From positions 1,550,001-1,614,000 of the forward strand of contig NZ_CP133083.1 in assembly GCF_030908545.1 (NCBI RefSeq): a DNA stretch of 64,000 bases. Reading direction: 5' to 3'. The notes beneath the pieces are model-generated. The model was given only the letters and a program-made list of their open reading frames with translations. It was not told the DNA's origin and made no database searches. Of this stretch, positions 49,230 to 59,920 are shown piece by piece (within the stretch, counting starts at the first letter, position 1; every line of letters starts with the position of its first letter). This DNA is from Nitrosomonas sp. sh817. Lineage in GTDB: Bacteria; Pseudomonadota; Gammaproteobacteria; Burkholderiales; Nitrosomonadaceae. A program made the translations under genes and the position numbers.

Positions 49230-49808
49230 TTATTTCTTTTGACTCTTGAACACTTGCGGCATTGCAGCTTTTAGGTAATAAAACATCGACCAAAGTGTTA
49301 ACAAAGCTGCAATATAAATTAGCCATGTGCCGATTTCTTGCGGATCAAAATGTTCTCCAATATTTTCATGATACAACAACAATGGGATTGCAATCATTTG
49401 CGATGTGGTTTTGATTTTTCCTAGGAATGAAACGGCAACGCTTTTAGATTGCCCGATTTGCGCCATCCACTCACGTAAAGCTGAAACGGTAATTTCCCGC
49501 CCGATGATGATAAGCGCAATCGGCGCGTCCAGTCTGCCCAAATAAACTAATACGATGAGTGCTGCGGATACCATTAGTTTGTCGGCAACCGGGTCCAGAA
49601 ATGCTCCAAATGCGGAAGTTTGATTCAAAACACGCGCCAGATACCCATCAAGCCAGTCGGTAACCGCTGCTCCGGCGAAAATCAGGGTTGCAACAAGATT
49701 TTGTTGACTAGGAGTTAACCAAGTATGCGGTACATAGTAAATACCGACAAACAGCGGAATGGCAAGAATACGCAATAGAGTCAGTAAATTAGGCAAGTTA
49801 TAAGGCAT
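49230..49808 (-). CDS. pgsA: CDP-diacylglycerol-glycerol-3-phosphate 3-phosphatidyltransferase
   Basis: A 192-residue inner-membrane enzyme of phosphatidylglycerol synthesis. The CDP-alcohol transferase motif TDWLDGYLARVLNQTSAFGA with FLDPVADKL is complete. Several hydrophobic segments are present. It is located 30 bases after uvrC, the frequent uvrC-pgsA pairing of proteobacteria. Confidence 0.95.
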   Translation of the reverse strand: MPYNLPNLLTLLRILAIPLFVGIYYVPHTWLTPSQQNLVATLIFAGAAVTDWLDGYLARVLNQTSAFGAFLDPVADKLMVSAALIVLVYLGRLDAPIALIIIGREITVSALREWMAQIGQSKSVAVSFLGKIKTTSQMIAIPLLLYHENIGEHFDPQEIGTWLIYIAALLTLWSMFYYLKAAMPQVFKSQKK

Positions 49809-49838
49809 GAGTTGAGACTTTAAATTGGATAAATGAAG

Positions 49839-51656
49839 TCAATGCAATTCTCGATAGATTTTTTCGGCCAATTTGCGGCTGATGCCGTCCGTTTGCTGTA
49901 ATTCTTCAATACTCGCGGTCAGAATACCTTTTAATCCGCCGAAGCGGCCTAGCAATTTTTGCCGGCGCTTGGCTCCAACGCCTTCGATATTTTCCAAACT
50001 GGAACTGGTTCTGGCTTTCCCTCGCCGTCCGCGGTGCCCTTGAATTGCAAAGCGATGCGCTTCATCCCGGATTTGCTGAATCAAATGTAAAGCAGCATGT
50101 TCAATGGGTAATTGTAACGGCTTTTCAAATGCTGGAGAAATCAGTTGTTCCAATCCGGGTTTCCGCTCTTCACCTTTGGCGACTCCGACCAGATTGGCAT
50201 CGGATATACCCAGCTCGTGCAGTGCTTCTAAAGCCGCTGTGACTTGACCTTTGCCGCCATCAATCAAAATTAGATCTGGCAGTTGCCCTTCTCCACTGAC
50301 GATTTTTTGATACCGCCGTGTCAATGCCTCGCGCATCGCGGCATAGTCGTCACCCGGCGTGATGTTCTCAATATTGTAGCGTCGATATTCATTATTGCGC
50401 ATGGCGCAATTGTCATAAACGACGCATGACGCCACCGTTGCTTCTCCCAGCGTGTGACTGATATCAAAGCATTCGATGCGCTGGATTCCAGGCATTTGCA
50501 GAACTTGTTGCAATGCCAGCAAACGTTTTTCCTGGCTTGCCTGGCGGTTCATCATTTGCTTTAGTGCCAATTGCGCATTTTCAGTTGCCATACTGAGCCA
50601 CGCGCGCTTCTCACCGACTGGGTTGGATTGCATAATGATTTTATGCCCGCATTGTTCAGTGAGTAATTGTTGCAGTGCATCCCGCTCGATGTTTTCACTC
50701 AAAATGATCAAAGGCGGTGTGGTACGATTCAAATAATGCTGCGCGAGAAAAGCTTCAACCACATGACTCGCGGTGTAGTCGTCGGCATTTTGCGGGAAAA
50801 AGCTTTTATCGCCTAAATGCCGTCCTCCCCGGATCATTGCCAGATTGACACAAACTTTGCCGGTCCCATCCGGTGATACCGCGCAAGCTACGACATCCGC
50901 ATCCAGTGCCTTGCCATTATCAACAAATTGCTTTTCACGAATCCGTCGTAGCGCTTGAATTTGATCTCGCAGAATCGCGGCCTGCTCAAATTCCATCCGC
51001 TCAGATGCTTGAAGCATTTTGTCATGAATTACTTCCATCACTTCGGTTTGCTTGCCTTGTAAAAATAAAGCGGCGTTTTTAACGTCGATTTCATAAGACT
51101 GCCGATCGATTTGACCGATGCACGGACCACTGCAGCGTTTAATTTGAAACAGCAAGCATGGCCGGGTTCTGTTATTGAATACGCTATCTTCACAGGTACG
51201 TAACCGGAAAATTTTCTGCAATAACTGGATACTTTCACGCACGATCCCGGCATTGGGATACGGCCCGTAATATTGATGCGCTTTATCGAGTGTACCGCGA
51301 TAAAAACCAAGGCGGGGGAATTCATGCCCGCTCAGAATGACATACGGATAGGTTTTATCGTCCCGGAAAAGAATGTTGAAACGCGGCTTGAGGCTTTTAA
51401 TCAGGTTATTTTCCAGCAGCAGCGCCTCGGCTTCCGAGCGCGTCACCGTGGTTTCGATGGCGGCCACATGAGATACCATCAGCTGCGTTCGGGGCGCCAG
51501 GCTGGTTTTCTGAAAATACGAAGAGACGCGCTTCTTGAGACTGACTGCCTTGCCGACATAAATCACTTCCCCTTTGGCATCGATCATGCGATAGACACCG
51601 GGTTGCAGCGGCAGGTTTGCGCAAAATTCCTTGGCGTCAAAACCGGTATTACTCAA
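49839..51656 (-). CDS. uvrC: Excinuclease ABC subunit C
   Basis: A 605-residue nucleotide-excision repair nuclease. It has GIY-YIG at the N-terminus (LQPGVYRMIDAKGEVIYVGK), a cysteine-containing linker (RTRPCLLFQIKRCSGPCIGQ), UVR domain, RNase-H-like C-terminal nuclease (ECFDISHTLGEATVASCVVY; LILIDGGKGQV) and terminal helix-hairpin-helix (LENIEGVGAKRRQKLL). Full length. Confidence 0.96.
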   Translation of the reverse strand: MSNTGFDAKEFCANLPLQPGVYRMIDAKGEVIYVGKAVSLKKRVSSYFQKTSLAPRTQLMVSHVAAIETTVTRSEAEALLLENNLIKSLKPRFNILFRDDKTYPYVILSGHEFPRLGFYRGTLDKAHQYYGPYPNAGIVRESIQLLQKIFRLRTCEDSVFNNRTRPCLLFQIKRCSGPCIGQIDRQSYEIDVKNAALFLQGKQTEVMEVIHDKMLQASERMEFEQAAILRDQIQALRRIREKQFVDNGKALDADVVACAVSPDGTGKVCVNLAMIRGGRHLGDKSFFPQNADDYTASHVVEAFLAQHYLNRTTPPLIILSENIERDALQQLLTEQCGHKIIMQSNPVGEKRAWLSMATENAQLALKQMMNRQASQEKRLLALQQVLQMPGIQRIECFDISHTLGEATVASCVVYDNCAMRNNEYRRYNIENITPGDDYAAMREALTRRYQKIVSGEGQLPDLILIDGGKGQVTAALEALHELGISDANLVGVAKGEERKPGLEQLISPAFEKPLQLPIEHAALHLIQQIRDEAHRFAIQGHRGRRGKARTSSSLENIEGVGAKRRQKLLGRFGGLKGILTASIEELQQTDGISRKLAEKIYRELH

Positions 51657-51661
51657 GCGAT

Positions 51662-51850
51662 TTAGTCCTCACTACTTAACAGTTTTCCCGCAACCGCCCA
51701 ATTCTCATCCGGAAGTTCATCAAAACAGATATACGTGTAGGATTTTGGTTTCTTTGCGATGCGCTCCAGCGTATCGGTGATTTCTGTCGCAATTTGCTGT
51801 TTTTGTTCGCGTGTTAGTGTTCCAGCCACGCGAATATTGACGTACGGCAT
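51662..51850 (-). CDS. 4-oxalocrotonate tautomerase family protein
   Basis: A 62-residue tautomerase; the catalytic Pro2 follows the initiator Met (MPYVNIRVAGTLT). Small hexameric enzymes of this fold act on enols or halogenated acids. The extended C-terminus DENWAVAGKLLSSED is unlike the xylH type. It precedes uvrC by 5 bases, so it is probably cotranscribed. The substrate is unknown. Confidence 0.85.
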   Translation of the reverse strand: MPYVNIRVAGTLTREQKQQIATEITDTLERIAKKPKSYTYICFDELPDENWAVAGKLLSSED

Positions 51851-51887
51851 CGGTAAGCTCTCCTTTGAAATGATTGTTAGGAAAACG

Positions 51888-52026
51888 CTAATTAATTAAC
51901 TGCACGAGCGAATCACTTCGTTACGCGGCACTCGCATCCTCGCCTATCTTGTTGATATGTCTCGGTTGCTGCGTTCCGTGCGCCTCATACTTCCTCTCGT
52001 TCGCCGAATTAATCAGTATTTCCTTA
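51888..52026. repeat. MITE-like repeat, copy 2
   Basis: A 139-base segment with inverted ends TAGGAAAACGCTAATTAATT and AATTAATCAGTATTTCCTTA. It is related to 33495-33641 when reversed. Its right end abuts the uracil-DNA glycosylase stop codon at 52028-52030. Confidence 0.7.
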
Positions 52027-52027
52027 G

Positions 52028-52672
52028 TTAAAAATCAGCGACAATCCGTGAAAACACTTGCTCAAACATTTCTACGGTCAACCGCTTGGTCTGCGTATTG
52101 TAGCGGCTGCAATGATAACTGTCATAAAGTCGTAGCCTCTGCCCGGTCTGATTGTCAAGAATCAATGGATGCATCGCGCCATGCGCGAATGGGTAATCCT
52201 TCGCTTTCAACTGCAATCCCATCAACACCGCCTGATGCGCAACAGTGCCTAAAGCCAAGACGGCTAAACCGCCGTTGTACGCAAATTGCCGTAACTCAAC
52301 GGATAGGTAGCGATTGCACTGTTTGATTTCCTGAGGAATTGGTTTATTTTCAGGCGGTAAGCATTTGACTGCATTAGTAATACGACAATCAATCAATCGT
52401 AAATCATCGGATGCTGAAACTGACTCGGAAGCCGTTGCGAAACCGAATTGGTGTAAGGTTTTATACAATAAAATTCCTGCATAATCTCCGGTAAAAGGCC
52501 GTCCCGTGCGATTTGCCCCATGCATCCCAGGCGCCAAACCGACAATTAACAATTTTGCCATTGCCTCTCCGAAAGCTGCGACAGGGCGTGCGTGATAATC
52601 CGGATATTTGGACTTAACCGATTGTAAAAAATTGGATAAACGCGTGCATTGTTTACAGTCGGTAATATCCAT
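52028..52672 (-). CDS. Family 5 uracil-DNA glycosylase (UDGb)
   Basis: A 214-residue Fe-S-type uracil glycosylase. Motif 1 is VGLAPGMHGANRTGRPFTGD, the family 5 form without the usual polar catalytic Asp. Motif 2 region is DSYHCSRYNTQTKRLT. Cysteines Cys6, Cys9 and those in NAVKCLPPENKPIPQEIKQC probably bind a 4Fe-4S cluster. It removes uracil or other deaminated bases. The C-terminus touches the MITE-like repeat. Confidence 0.9.
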   Translation of the reverse strand: MDITDCKQCTRLSNFLQSVKSKYPDYHARPVAAFGEAMAKLLIVGLAPGMHGANRTGRPFTGDYAGILLYKTLHQFGFATASESVSASDDLRLIDCRITNAVKCLPPENKPIPQEIKQCNRYLSVELRQFAYNGGLAVLALGTVAHQAVLMGLQLKAKDYPFAHGAMHPLILDNQTGQRLRLYDSYHCSRYNTQTKRLTVEMFEQVFSRIVADF

Positions 52673-52835
52673 CAGATGGTGATAACACTTAAATAATTCG
52701 TGTTCTTAATCGGAGATTTACTGGTTTGATGAATGCTGAGTCAGAAAATGGCATTGACTATCGCCTGACAATCAAGCCTATTTCTTGATAATTAACATTA
52801 AAATAGTACTATAGATACTTATTTTTAAATGAATA

Positions 52836-54233
52836 TTATCCATATTTTTTACGATTACGCCGCCGCCGGTTATGCGCACGACGAAGTTCTTCTGGTGTTG
52901 GCGGCGCCGGTTTTTTATCGGCGTAAGGATTGGTTCCCACTTTAAAGTCGACGCGCAATGGTGTGCCATGCAACTGAAAAACTTCACGAAAAGTATTCGC
53001 CAGGTAGCGCCGGTAACTTTCAGGAACGTGATCGAGCATACTGCCATGCACAATCACCAAGGGTGGATTGGAACCGCCCTGATGCGCATAGCGCAGTTTA
53101 GGCCGCGACATTCCCCCGCGCGGCGGCGGATGCTTCTCAACCGCTGCAATTAAAGCACGGGTTAGCTTAGGTGTTGATAAATCGGCCATTGCAGCCGCAT
53201 ACGCTTTGTCGATCGCTGGCATTAATTTTTGGATACCGGTGCCATGCAATGCGGAAATATAGTGCAACTCGGCGAAACTTAAAAACGCCAGTTTACGATT
53301 GATCTCACGCTTAATACTGTCGCGTTGATAATCATCGAGTCCATCCCATTTATTCGCAGCGATAACCAATGCGCGGCCCGTTTCGAGAATAAACCCTGCA
53401 ATATGCGCGTCTTGGTCGGAGATTTCCTGCCGGGCGTCCAAGACCAGAACCACGACATTAGCGTCTTCAATCGTTTGTAACGTTTTAATGACCGAGAATT
53501 TTTCGATAACTTCATGCACCTGGCCGCGACGACGTATTCCGGCCGTATCAATGAGTGTGTATTGCTTGTCTCGATGTATAAAATCGATATAAATGCTATC
53601 GCGTGTTGTGCCGGGTTGATCGAATGCGATAACACGCTCTTCCCCTAGCAATGAGTTGATCAGCGTTGATTTCCCGACATTCGGACGGCCGACAATGGCG
53701 ATTTTGGGATGTTTATCTTTCGAATGTTCTTCGGCGACATCGGGGAAATCGCTAAGCACAAAATCCGCCAGCTCTTGGATATGATCGCCATGCATGGCCG
53801 ATATGGCGCAAGGATCACCCAAACCTAATTCATAAAATTCTGCAGTGACAACGGCAGTGGCCATGCCTTCGGTTTTATTGACCACCAGTACTATTTTTTG
53901 ACCGGATTTACGCAATTGCTCCGCAATCATCCGATCATGCGCCGTTACTCCTTGGCGGCCATCCACGATGAATAATACTTTATCGGCTTCGTCAATGGCT
54001 TGCAGCGTCTGTTTCGCCATTGCATGCATAATGCCGTCTTTCACCTCAGGTTCGAGACCACCGGTGTCCATGACTAAATACGGTTTATCGCCCACCCGGC
54101 CGGTGCCATAATGCCGATCCCGCGTCAAACCGGGAATATCGGCCACAATGGCGTCACGAGTACGCGTCAGACGATTGAAAAGCGTTGATTTTCCGACATT
54201 TGGACGGCCAACTAAAACAAGTATAGGTTTCAT
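52836..54233 (-). CDS. der: Ribosome assembly GTPase Der
   Basis: A 465-residue tandem GTPase. G1 motifs appear twice ([14 protein letters not shown] and [14 protein letters not shown]), with DTGG and DTAG switch motifs, NKT and NKWD. A C-terminal KH-like domain and basic tail ([11 protein letters not shown]) follow. It acts in 50S subunit maturation. It is the last gene of the ndk-to-der cluster. Confidence 0.96.
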   Translation of the reverse strand: MKPILVLVGRPNVGKSTLFNRLTRTRDAIVADIPGLTRDRHYGTGRVGDKPYLVMDTGGLEPEVKDGIMHAMAKQTLQAIDEADKVLFIVDGRQGVTAHDRMIAEQLRKSGQKIVLVVNKTEGMATAVVTAEFYELGLGDPCAISAMHGDHIQELADFVLSDFPDVAEEHSKDKHPKIAIVGRPNVGKSTLINSLLGEERVIAFDQPGTTRDSIYIDFIHRDKQYTLIDTAGIRRRGQVHEVIEKFSVIKTLQTIEDANVVVLVLDARQEISDQDAHIAGFILETGRALVIAANKWDGLDDYQRDSIKREINRKLAFLSFAELHYISALHGTGIQKLMPAIDKAYAAAMADLSTPKLTRALIAAVEKHPPPRGGMSRPKLRYAHQGGSNPPLVIVHGSMLDHVPESYRRYLANTFREVFQLHGTPLRVDFKVGTNPYADKKPAPPTPEELRRAHNRRRRNRKKYG

Positions 54234-54321
54234 TATTAATTGCTGTGCGTGATCATACGCAACATGGCATCGGTTTCAAAATTCACAGCCCGCTGTGAAT
54301 TAAATTTTCAATGTGGATTCC

Positions 54322-55548
54322 TTAGAACTGTGTGCTAAAAGCGTAGATGCCGCCTTTTGCTGTCTGAACCACAACACCGTCAGGCAACAAACCGGCCGCA
54401 TTATGAATCATGCTGCCATCGGTAGCGGAACGAGCAACCAAAGTACCATCATAATTGCGCAGGATATTCACAAAACCTTGATCATCGCTGACTACAATAT
54501 ATTGATCTTTAATCGTTGGCTTGGTTAATTTCTTACTGCCTAAGCGGCTTTGCTTCCACATGCTGGCACCGCTGAGCAAATCATACGCGGCAACGACTCC
54601 CTTCTCTTCTGTGACATAAACGTAATCGTTATCCATTACCAAACCGGCACTGCTGGATGATTCCCGGGACCAGATTTGTGTGCCGTCATTTATGGCAAAA
54701 CATGCCAGGCGTCCTTGATATGCGACCGCACAGACAAACCGGTTGTTAACTACTGGCGAACTGGTAATATCCGTCATACGTTCCAGCTCTGTAACGCCTC
54801 GTGGCTGCGAAACAGTTACTTCCCATCCGATATTGCCATTAAACAAACTCATGGCAATCATTTTCCCGCCAGGAAAGCCTGCAAATACCGCGCCATGCGC
54901 CAGAGTGATTCCTGCTGTGCTGCGCACCGTCAGCGGCGGCGTTGCACCTTGATAGATCCATTTACGTTTGCCATCAATCGCATCAAGCCCGAAGATTCGG
55001 CCATCGACGGCACGAACCACAACAATGTTATTTTGTACCTGCGGCGGGCTTAAAATTTCGCTGGTAACCGTCGATTGCCATAGCATATGGCCTGATTCAT
55101 TATAGGCAAGCACCTCACCTTTAGAGGTTCCGACTAAAATCAAACCTTCACCGCTACCGACACCCGCAGAAAATTTGCTTTTGGTTTTGATTTGCCATAG
55201 CTGTTTACCGGTGGCCGCATCATATTTCGTTAACTTACCACCTTCATCAGCGATATACACCATGCCGCTTTCGTAAACCGGATAAAAAGAGGCGATTTCA
55301 TTTTCACTGACTTTATTTTTCCATTTCGCTGGGATTTTGTCGGCCGCTTTTAAGGCGGCGAGTTCTTCCTTGTCATAAACGATTACTTCATCGGAGACAA
55401 ACATATCGGATATCCCCGTGCTCAAATTCTCGATAATGCGCATATCGAACGGATTGATCGTGCTGCTGCAACCTGGAGACAATGCTACAAAAAGAAACCA
55501 GAAAAAAAATTGTAGCCAGCGTTTAGTGAAATTCAACGAAGCAGCCAC
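54322..55548 (-). CDS. bamB: Outer-membrane assembly lipoprotein BamB
   Basis: A 408-residue lipoprotein with lipobox VALSPGCSS after a hydrophobic signal, followed by an eight-bladed PQQ-like propeller (repeats such as YDAATGKQLWQIKTKSKFSA, YDLLSGASMWKQSRLG, INDGTQIWSRESS). It supports beta-barrel insertion with BamA. It stands 8 bases after yfgM. Confidence 0.94.
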   Translation of the reverse strand: MAASLNFTKRWLQFFFWFLFVALSPGCSSTINPFDMRIIENLSTGISDMFVSDEVIVYDKEELAALKAADKIPAKWKNKVSENEIASFYPVYESGMVYIADEGGKLTKYDAATGKQLWQIKTKSKFSAGVGSGEGLILVGTSKGEVLAYNESGHMLWQSTVTSEILSPPQVQNNIVVVRAVDGRIFGLDAIDGKRKWIYQGATPPLTVRSTAGITLAHGAVFAGFPGGKMIAMSLFNGNIGWEVTVSQPRGVTELERMTDITSSPVVNNRFVCAVAYQGRLACFAINDGTQIWSRESSSSAGLVMDNDYVYVTEEKGVVAAYDLLSGASMWKQSRLGSKKLTKPTIKDQYIVVSDDQGFVNILRNYDGTLVARSATDGSMIHNAAGLLPDGVVVQTAKGGIYAFSTQF

Positions 55549-55556
55549 TGTTTTGA

Positions 55557-56192
55557 TTATTCGGATTCACCCAATGCATCCAATTTCATCTGTACGACAT
55601 TGTAATAATTATTGCTTTTGCTCAACTTGTCGATCGCAGCTTGATAACTGAGCCGGGCTTCGGAAATCTTCTGAGCGGCAACCTGGATATCACCTTTGCG
55701 ATCCAAATACAATCCGGCAAACGCTTCACCATGTCCGGCATTCAGAATTCGCATGGCTTCGTCATATTTTCCTTCGTCCAGCAATATTCCTGACATTCTG
55801 AGACGCGCCACATCATGGAGCTCGGTTTCTTTGGCATGATCGATCACCCATTGCAGATTTTTTATGGCGCGCGGGTAATTGCCAGCTTGAATGTCGGCTA
55901 AAGCGGCAATAAGCGCTGCACGAGAGGCATAGCCGCTGGATGCATAACCTTCCATCAACAGTTGCGCGGCATCGTTAATTTTTGCGGCGTCTTCCGACGT
56001 TTGAACTTGTTTTAATAGTTCATACAAATCCGCCGCTTGTTGCGATTGTTGCAGTTGATAGTAATTCCAGGCTTTATTGGCGCCGACTGTCGCCAGTGCA
56101 ACGGCCAAAACAATGGTTATCATGGTGCCGTATTGCCCCCACCATGCCTTGAGTCCTTCGATTCGCTCCTGATCCTCGTGATAAGTTGCCAT
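55557..56192 (-). CDS. yfgM: YfgM-type membrane-anchored TPR protein
   Basis: A 211-residue protein with one N-terminal membrane segment (TMITIVLAVALATVGANKAW) and periplasmic TPR-like helices. YfgM associates with SecYEG and PpiD in E. coli and lies between hisS and bamB there, as here. Confidence 0.9.
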   Translation of the reverse strand: MATYHEDQERIEGLKAWWGQYGTMITIVLAVALATVGANKAWNYYQLQQSQQAADLYELLKQVQTSEDAAKINDAAQLLMEGYASSGYASRAALIAALADIQAGNYPRAIKNLQWVIDHAKETELHDVARLRMSGILLDEGKYDEAMRILNAGHGEAFAGLYLDRKGDIQVAAQKISEARLSYQAAIDKLSKSNNYYNVVQMKLDALGESE

Positions 56193-56207
56193 CTGATTTT
56201 CCTGATT

Positions 56208-57488
56208 CTAGGTCGTTAAATTTGAATGTTCTTTCCTGATAATTTCACCAACAATGGCCAGTTTGATGCGTGCTTGCGCTATGGCCTCGCGTAATGGTTT
56301 AAGCGTTACTTCTTCGGTTTTTAGCTCCTCATCGCCGATAATCACCGCATAAGACGCGCCCGATGCATCCGCTTTTTTCATTTGGGTTTTGAAGCTGCCT
56401 CCGCCACAGTGCAAGACCACGTTAAAACCCTCATCCCGAAGGAACTCGGCACATTTCCATGCATAATATGTAACTTGTTCGCCTTGATGAACGATATAAA
56501 TATCGGGAGCAGGCTGATCGACAGAATTATCCGCATCTTGCATTAAAGCAAGCAATCGCTCTATTCCCATGGCGAATCCGCATGCCGGCGCCGGCTTGCC
56601 GCCCACTTGCGCAATGAGTCCATCATAACGTCCTCCGGCGCAAACCGTGCCTTGAGCACCCAATTTGTCAGTAACCCATTCAAATACCGTGCGATTATAA
56701 TAATCAAGCCCGCGCACCAGCCGCAAGTTGATCTCAAAATTAATACCTTGCTCGCGAAGTATGCTTTGCAAGGTTTCAAAATGTTCGCAAGACTCAACAT
56801 CCAAGTCGTCGATCAGCTTAGGCGCATTTTCAATTAGCTTGTGCATCAATGGATTTTTGCTGTCCAAAATGCGCAATGGATTGGCGTGTAAGCGCCTTTG
56901 TGAGTCTTCATCGAGCGCTTCGCGGTGCTGCTCAAAATATTTGACCAACCGGGAACGGTACAATGCGCGTGTTTCCGCATTTCCCAAAGTGCCGATTTCC
57001 AGCCGCAATCCGGAAATTCCTAATAGCTGCCAAAACCGTGCGCACATAATAATTAATTCCGCATCGATATCGGGGCCTGCGAACCCCAGCGCTTCGACGC
57101 CGACTTGATGAAATTGCCGGTAGCGGCCTTTTTGCGGGCGTTCATGCCGGAACATCGGGCCGGTGTAATAAAGCCGCTGCGGCCCCGGATATAATAAATT
57201 GTGTTCAATCACCGCACGCACGCAGGAAGCGGTTCCTTCCGGACGCAGCGTTAAGCTATCGTTATTGAGATGATCGACAAAAGTATACATTTCCTTTTCG
57301 ACAATATCCGTGACTTCACCGATCGAGCGAACAAACAAATCAGTTTGCTCGACGATAGGGGTGCGGATATTACGATAACCGTATGCAGCAAGCCATTGCT
57401 GCACCTTCAATTCAAAATGTAACCAAAGATAGGATTCATGCGGCAGGATATCATTCATCCCGCGGATTGCTTTGATACCATTAGCCAT
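56208..57488 (-). CDS. hisS: Histidyl-tRNA synthetase
   Basis: A 426-residue class II synthetase. Motif 2 is in [20 protein letters not shown], the histidine-specific loop is [15 protein letters not shown], and motif 3 is [12 protein letters not shown]-terminal anticodon domain follows. Its ATG shares one base with the ispG stop (TGATG), so translation is coupled. Confidence 0.97.
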   Translation of the reverse strand: MANGIKAIRGMNDILPHESYLWLHFELKVQQWLAAYGYRNIRTPIVEQTDLFVRSIGEVTDIVEKEMYTFVDHLNNDSLTLRPEGTASCVRAVIEHNLLYPGPQRLYYTGPMFRHERPQKGRYRQFHQVGVEALGFAGPDIDAELIIMCARFWQLLGISGLRLEIGTLGNAETRALYRSRLVKYFEQHREALDEDSQRRLHANPLRILDSKNPLMHKLIENAPKLIDDLDVESCEHFETLQSILREQGINFEINLRLVRGLDYYNRTVFEWVTDKLGAQGTVCAGGRYDGLIAQVGGKPAPACGFAMGIERLLALMQDADNSVDQPAPDIYIVHQGEQVTYYAWKCAEFLRDEGFNVVLHCGGGSFKTQMKKADASGASYAVIIGDEELKTEEVTLKPLREAIAQARIKLAIVGEIIRKEHSNLTT

Positions 57489-58726
57489 CAGACAGCTTTT
57501 CTGGGATATTTTTCGCTGACATACTTGTCGACAATTGCGCGGAATTCATTGGCGATATTTTCACCTTTCAGCGTGACTGTTTTTTGTCCGTCGACAAAAA
57601 CCGGAGCCACCGGGGTTTCACCGGATCCCGGCAAGCTGATGCCGATATTAGCGTGCTTGCTTTCCCCCGGTCCGTTAACTACACATCCCATCACCGCCAA
57701 TGTCAAATTTTCCACGCCGTCGTATTGCTCACGCCACGTAACCATTTCATCCCGTACGTAAGCCTGAATGCTTTCCGCCAATTCCTGGAAGTAAGTGCTT
57801 GTAGTCCGGCCGCAACCGGGACATGCGGCGACCAATGGCACAAACGCGCGTAGCCCCATCGTTTGCAGAATTTCCTGGGCAACGATCACTTCTCTCGAAC
57901 GAGTGCCGCCCGGTTCCGGTGTCAATGAGATCCGGATAGTATCGCCGATACCCTCTTGCAATAACACTGCCAAAGCCGCCGTTGATGCCACGATGCCTTT
58001 GGAACCCATACCGGCTTCTGTCAGCCCCAAATGCAATGCATAATCGCAACGCGCAGCCAATTCGCGGTAAACCATGATCAGATCCTGCACGCCACTTACT
58101 TTGCATGACAATATGATTTTATTCCGCGTCAAGCCGATTTCTTCCGCTTTTGCTGCACTTTCAAGCGCAGATGTAATCAATGCTTCACGCATCACATATT
58201 TCGCATCTTGCGGATCGTCGGAAGCGGCGTTCTCATCCATGATTCTCGCTAACATTTCAGGGTCGAGGCTTCCCCAATTGACACCAATACGCACCGGTTT
58301 GTCGTATTTGCAAGCTGTTTCAATCAGTGTGGCAAATTGTTCATCACGCTTCTTGCCATGACCGACATTGCCGGGGTTAATCCGGAATTTTGCCAATGCT
58401 TTGGCACATTCCGGATAGCTGGTCAGCAATTTATGACCATTAAAATGAAAGTCGCCGACCAATGGCACATGGCATCCCATGTCATCAAGCCGCATGCGGA
58501 TACCCGCAACCGCCTTTGCGGCTTCCATCGAGTTGACGGTGATACGCACCAACTCGGATCCTGCGCGTGCTAATTGCGCGACTTGCTCGGTTGTTGCAAC
58601 TTCATCCACCGTGTCGGTGTTGGTCATGGATTGCACCACAACCGGCGCTCCGCCACCCACAGTGATGTTACCAATCCGCACTCCCACACTGGGCCGGCGG
58701 GTTATCGAGAAACTATTTTCAGACAT
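57488..58726 (-). CDS. ispG: 4-hydroxy-3-methylbut-2-en-1-yl diphosphate synthase
   Basis: A 412-residue Fe-S enzyme of the methylerythritol phosphate isoprenoid route. It shows [20 protein letters not shown] at the N-terminus, cluster cysteines in [20 protein letters not shown] and [19 protein letters not shown]. Full length. It lies between rodZ and hisS, the standard order. Confidence 0.96.
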   Translation of the reverse strand: MSENSFSITRRPSVGVRIGNITVGGGAPVVVQSMTNTDTVDEVATTEQVAQLARAGSELVRITVNSMEAAKAVAGIRMRLDDMGCHVPLVGDFHFNGHKLLTSYPECAKALAKFRINPGNVGHGKKRDEQFATLIETACKYDKPVRIGVNWGSLDPEMLARIMDENAASDDPQDAKYVMREALITSALESAAKAEEIGLTRNKIILSCKVSGVQDLIMVYRELAARCDYALHLGLTEAGMGSKGIVASTAALAVLLQEGIGDTIRISLTPEPGGTRSREVIVAQEILQTMGLRAFVPLVAACPGCGRTTSTYFQELAESIQAYVRDEMVTWREQYDGVENLTLAVMGCVVNGPGESKHANIGISLPGSGETPVAPVFVDGQKTVTLKGENIANEFRAIVDKYVSEKYPRKAV

Positions 58727-58759
58727 AGAATAATGTAATCAGTTTATTATCAGCAAGAC

Positions 58760-59920
58760 TTATTCGAGCTTAAACCGCGCTGTTCCGTCTTGTCTTTTAT
58801 AAGTGGAAATATCGATTGTTTTATCATTATAGGTCAGATTGACGCCAGATGCATTGCCAATCACGATCGAGAAAGGTTTTTTGCCGGTAACGGTTTGCTC
58901 ACTTCCGGCCTTTTTGAGTTGCTCCAATAATGAAGATCCCGAACCGTCAACAACTCTTATCCACGAGTCTGCTGTAAATTTAAACACCAAATGATCTTTA
59001 TTTCCGGATGGCACGACAGGATTATCGGGTTCTTGAACCGTTAGTGCCGGTTGTGTAACAGGGTTATCGATTGAAGCTGGCGTTTCTGATTCTATAGAGG
59101 CGCTTAAGGAATTTGCTTGACCGTTGCCGCTATTTTCCGATTCCGCGGCCTGCTTAACAGGAATTGCCGTGGTGTTCTTTGTAACCGCGGGTAAAGGTAA
59201 GGGAATCTCAACGGAAGCCGTTTTTGATTCGATTTTAACGTCGCTCACAACATTTTGATTGCTGAATTCCTTATTCAGAAAGTTATCTCCGGATAAGAAA
59301 TAAATACCCGCGATCACTAAGAAAACGATGCTGATGATGACTAAGGAATTATTCTTGGAGTTTTTCCGCTGAGAAGAAAAAGATATTTGTTTATTCTTGA
59401 AAGGCGTATTTTCATGCGTCGAAATGATACGTGCCGATTCCGGCAGCATTTTTAATAAAGGCGCAGGATCCAGTTGAACCAAATTCGCGTAATTCCGGAT
59501 AAAACCGCGCAGAAATGTTCGTCCCGGTAACTTTTCAAAATCTTCTCTTTCAATGGCATCAATCTGGGGAACGGAAAGACGTAACTGCCGCGCTACATCT
59601 TCCACGCTCAATTTTTTTGATAACCGGGCATTGCGCAGCAGGTGCCCAATGCTATTTAGCAAATTTTCATCCGCAATATCGCCATAGCCGGCGGGTAATT
59701 GCGGATGATCCAGTTCATTTTGTGTCGGTTGATAGCGATATGTTTCCAAAGGTTTGTTAACTTCAATTGCCTTGTTCAAATCGGATGATAATGAGTTAAC
59801 AGTCATGGCTGGTTCTTCCGTAATGTGAGCGAATTCATTCTTCTCAAAAGCCGATTGATTCTTTTCACTTTGAGAATCGTGGTCTGGTGCATTAAACGTT
59901 TCATCCCTTGCATTTGTCAT
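58760..59920 (-). CDS. rodZ: Cell-shape protein RodZ
   Basis: A 386-residue bitopic protein. The cytoplasmic HTH (LRNARLSKKLSVEDVARQLR, LSVPQIDAIEREDFEKLPGR) is followed by a transmembrane helix (SLVIISIVFLVIAGIYFLSG, about 192-211), a Ser/Thr/Pro-rich linker and a C-terminal DUF4115 beta domain. RodZ links MreB filaments to the elongasome. The N-terminal extension before the HTH (about 85 residues) is longer than in E. coli. Its start overlaps the pilW stop by 4 bases. Confidence 0.92.
   Translation of the reverse strand: MTNARDETFNAPDHDSQSEKNQSAFEKNEFAHITEEPAMTVNSLSSDLNKAIEVNKPLETYRYQPTQNELDHPQLPAGYGDIADENLLNSIGHLLRNARLSKKLSVEDVARQLRLSVPQIDAIEREDFEKLPGRTFLRGFIRNYANLVQLDPAPLLKMLPESARIISTHENTPFKNKQISFSSQRKNSKNNSLVIISIVFLVIAGIYFLSGDNFLNKEFSNQNVVSDVKIESKTASVEIPLPLPAVTKNTTAIPVKQAAESENSGNGQANSLSASIESETPASIDNPVTQPALTVQEPDNPVVPSGNKDHLVFKFTADSWIRVVDGSGSSLLEQLKKAGSEQTVTGKKPFSIVIGNASGVNLTYNDKTIDISTYKRQDGTARFKLE

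Noticed and set aside
52778..53053. Alternative frame overlapping the end of der
   Set aside because: It overlaps the conserved C-terminal domain of Der and has no independent start signal.
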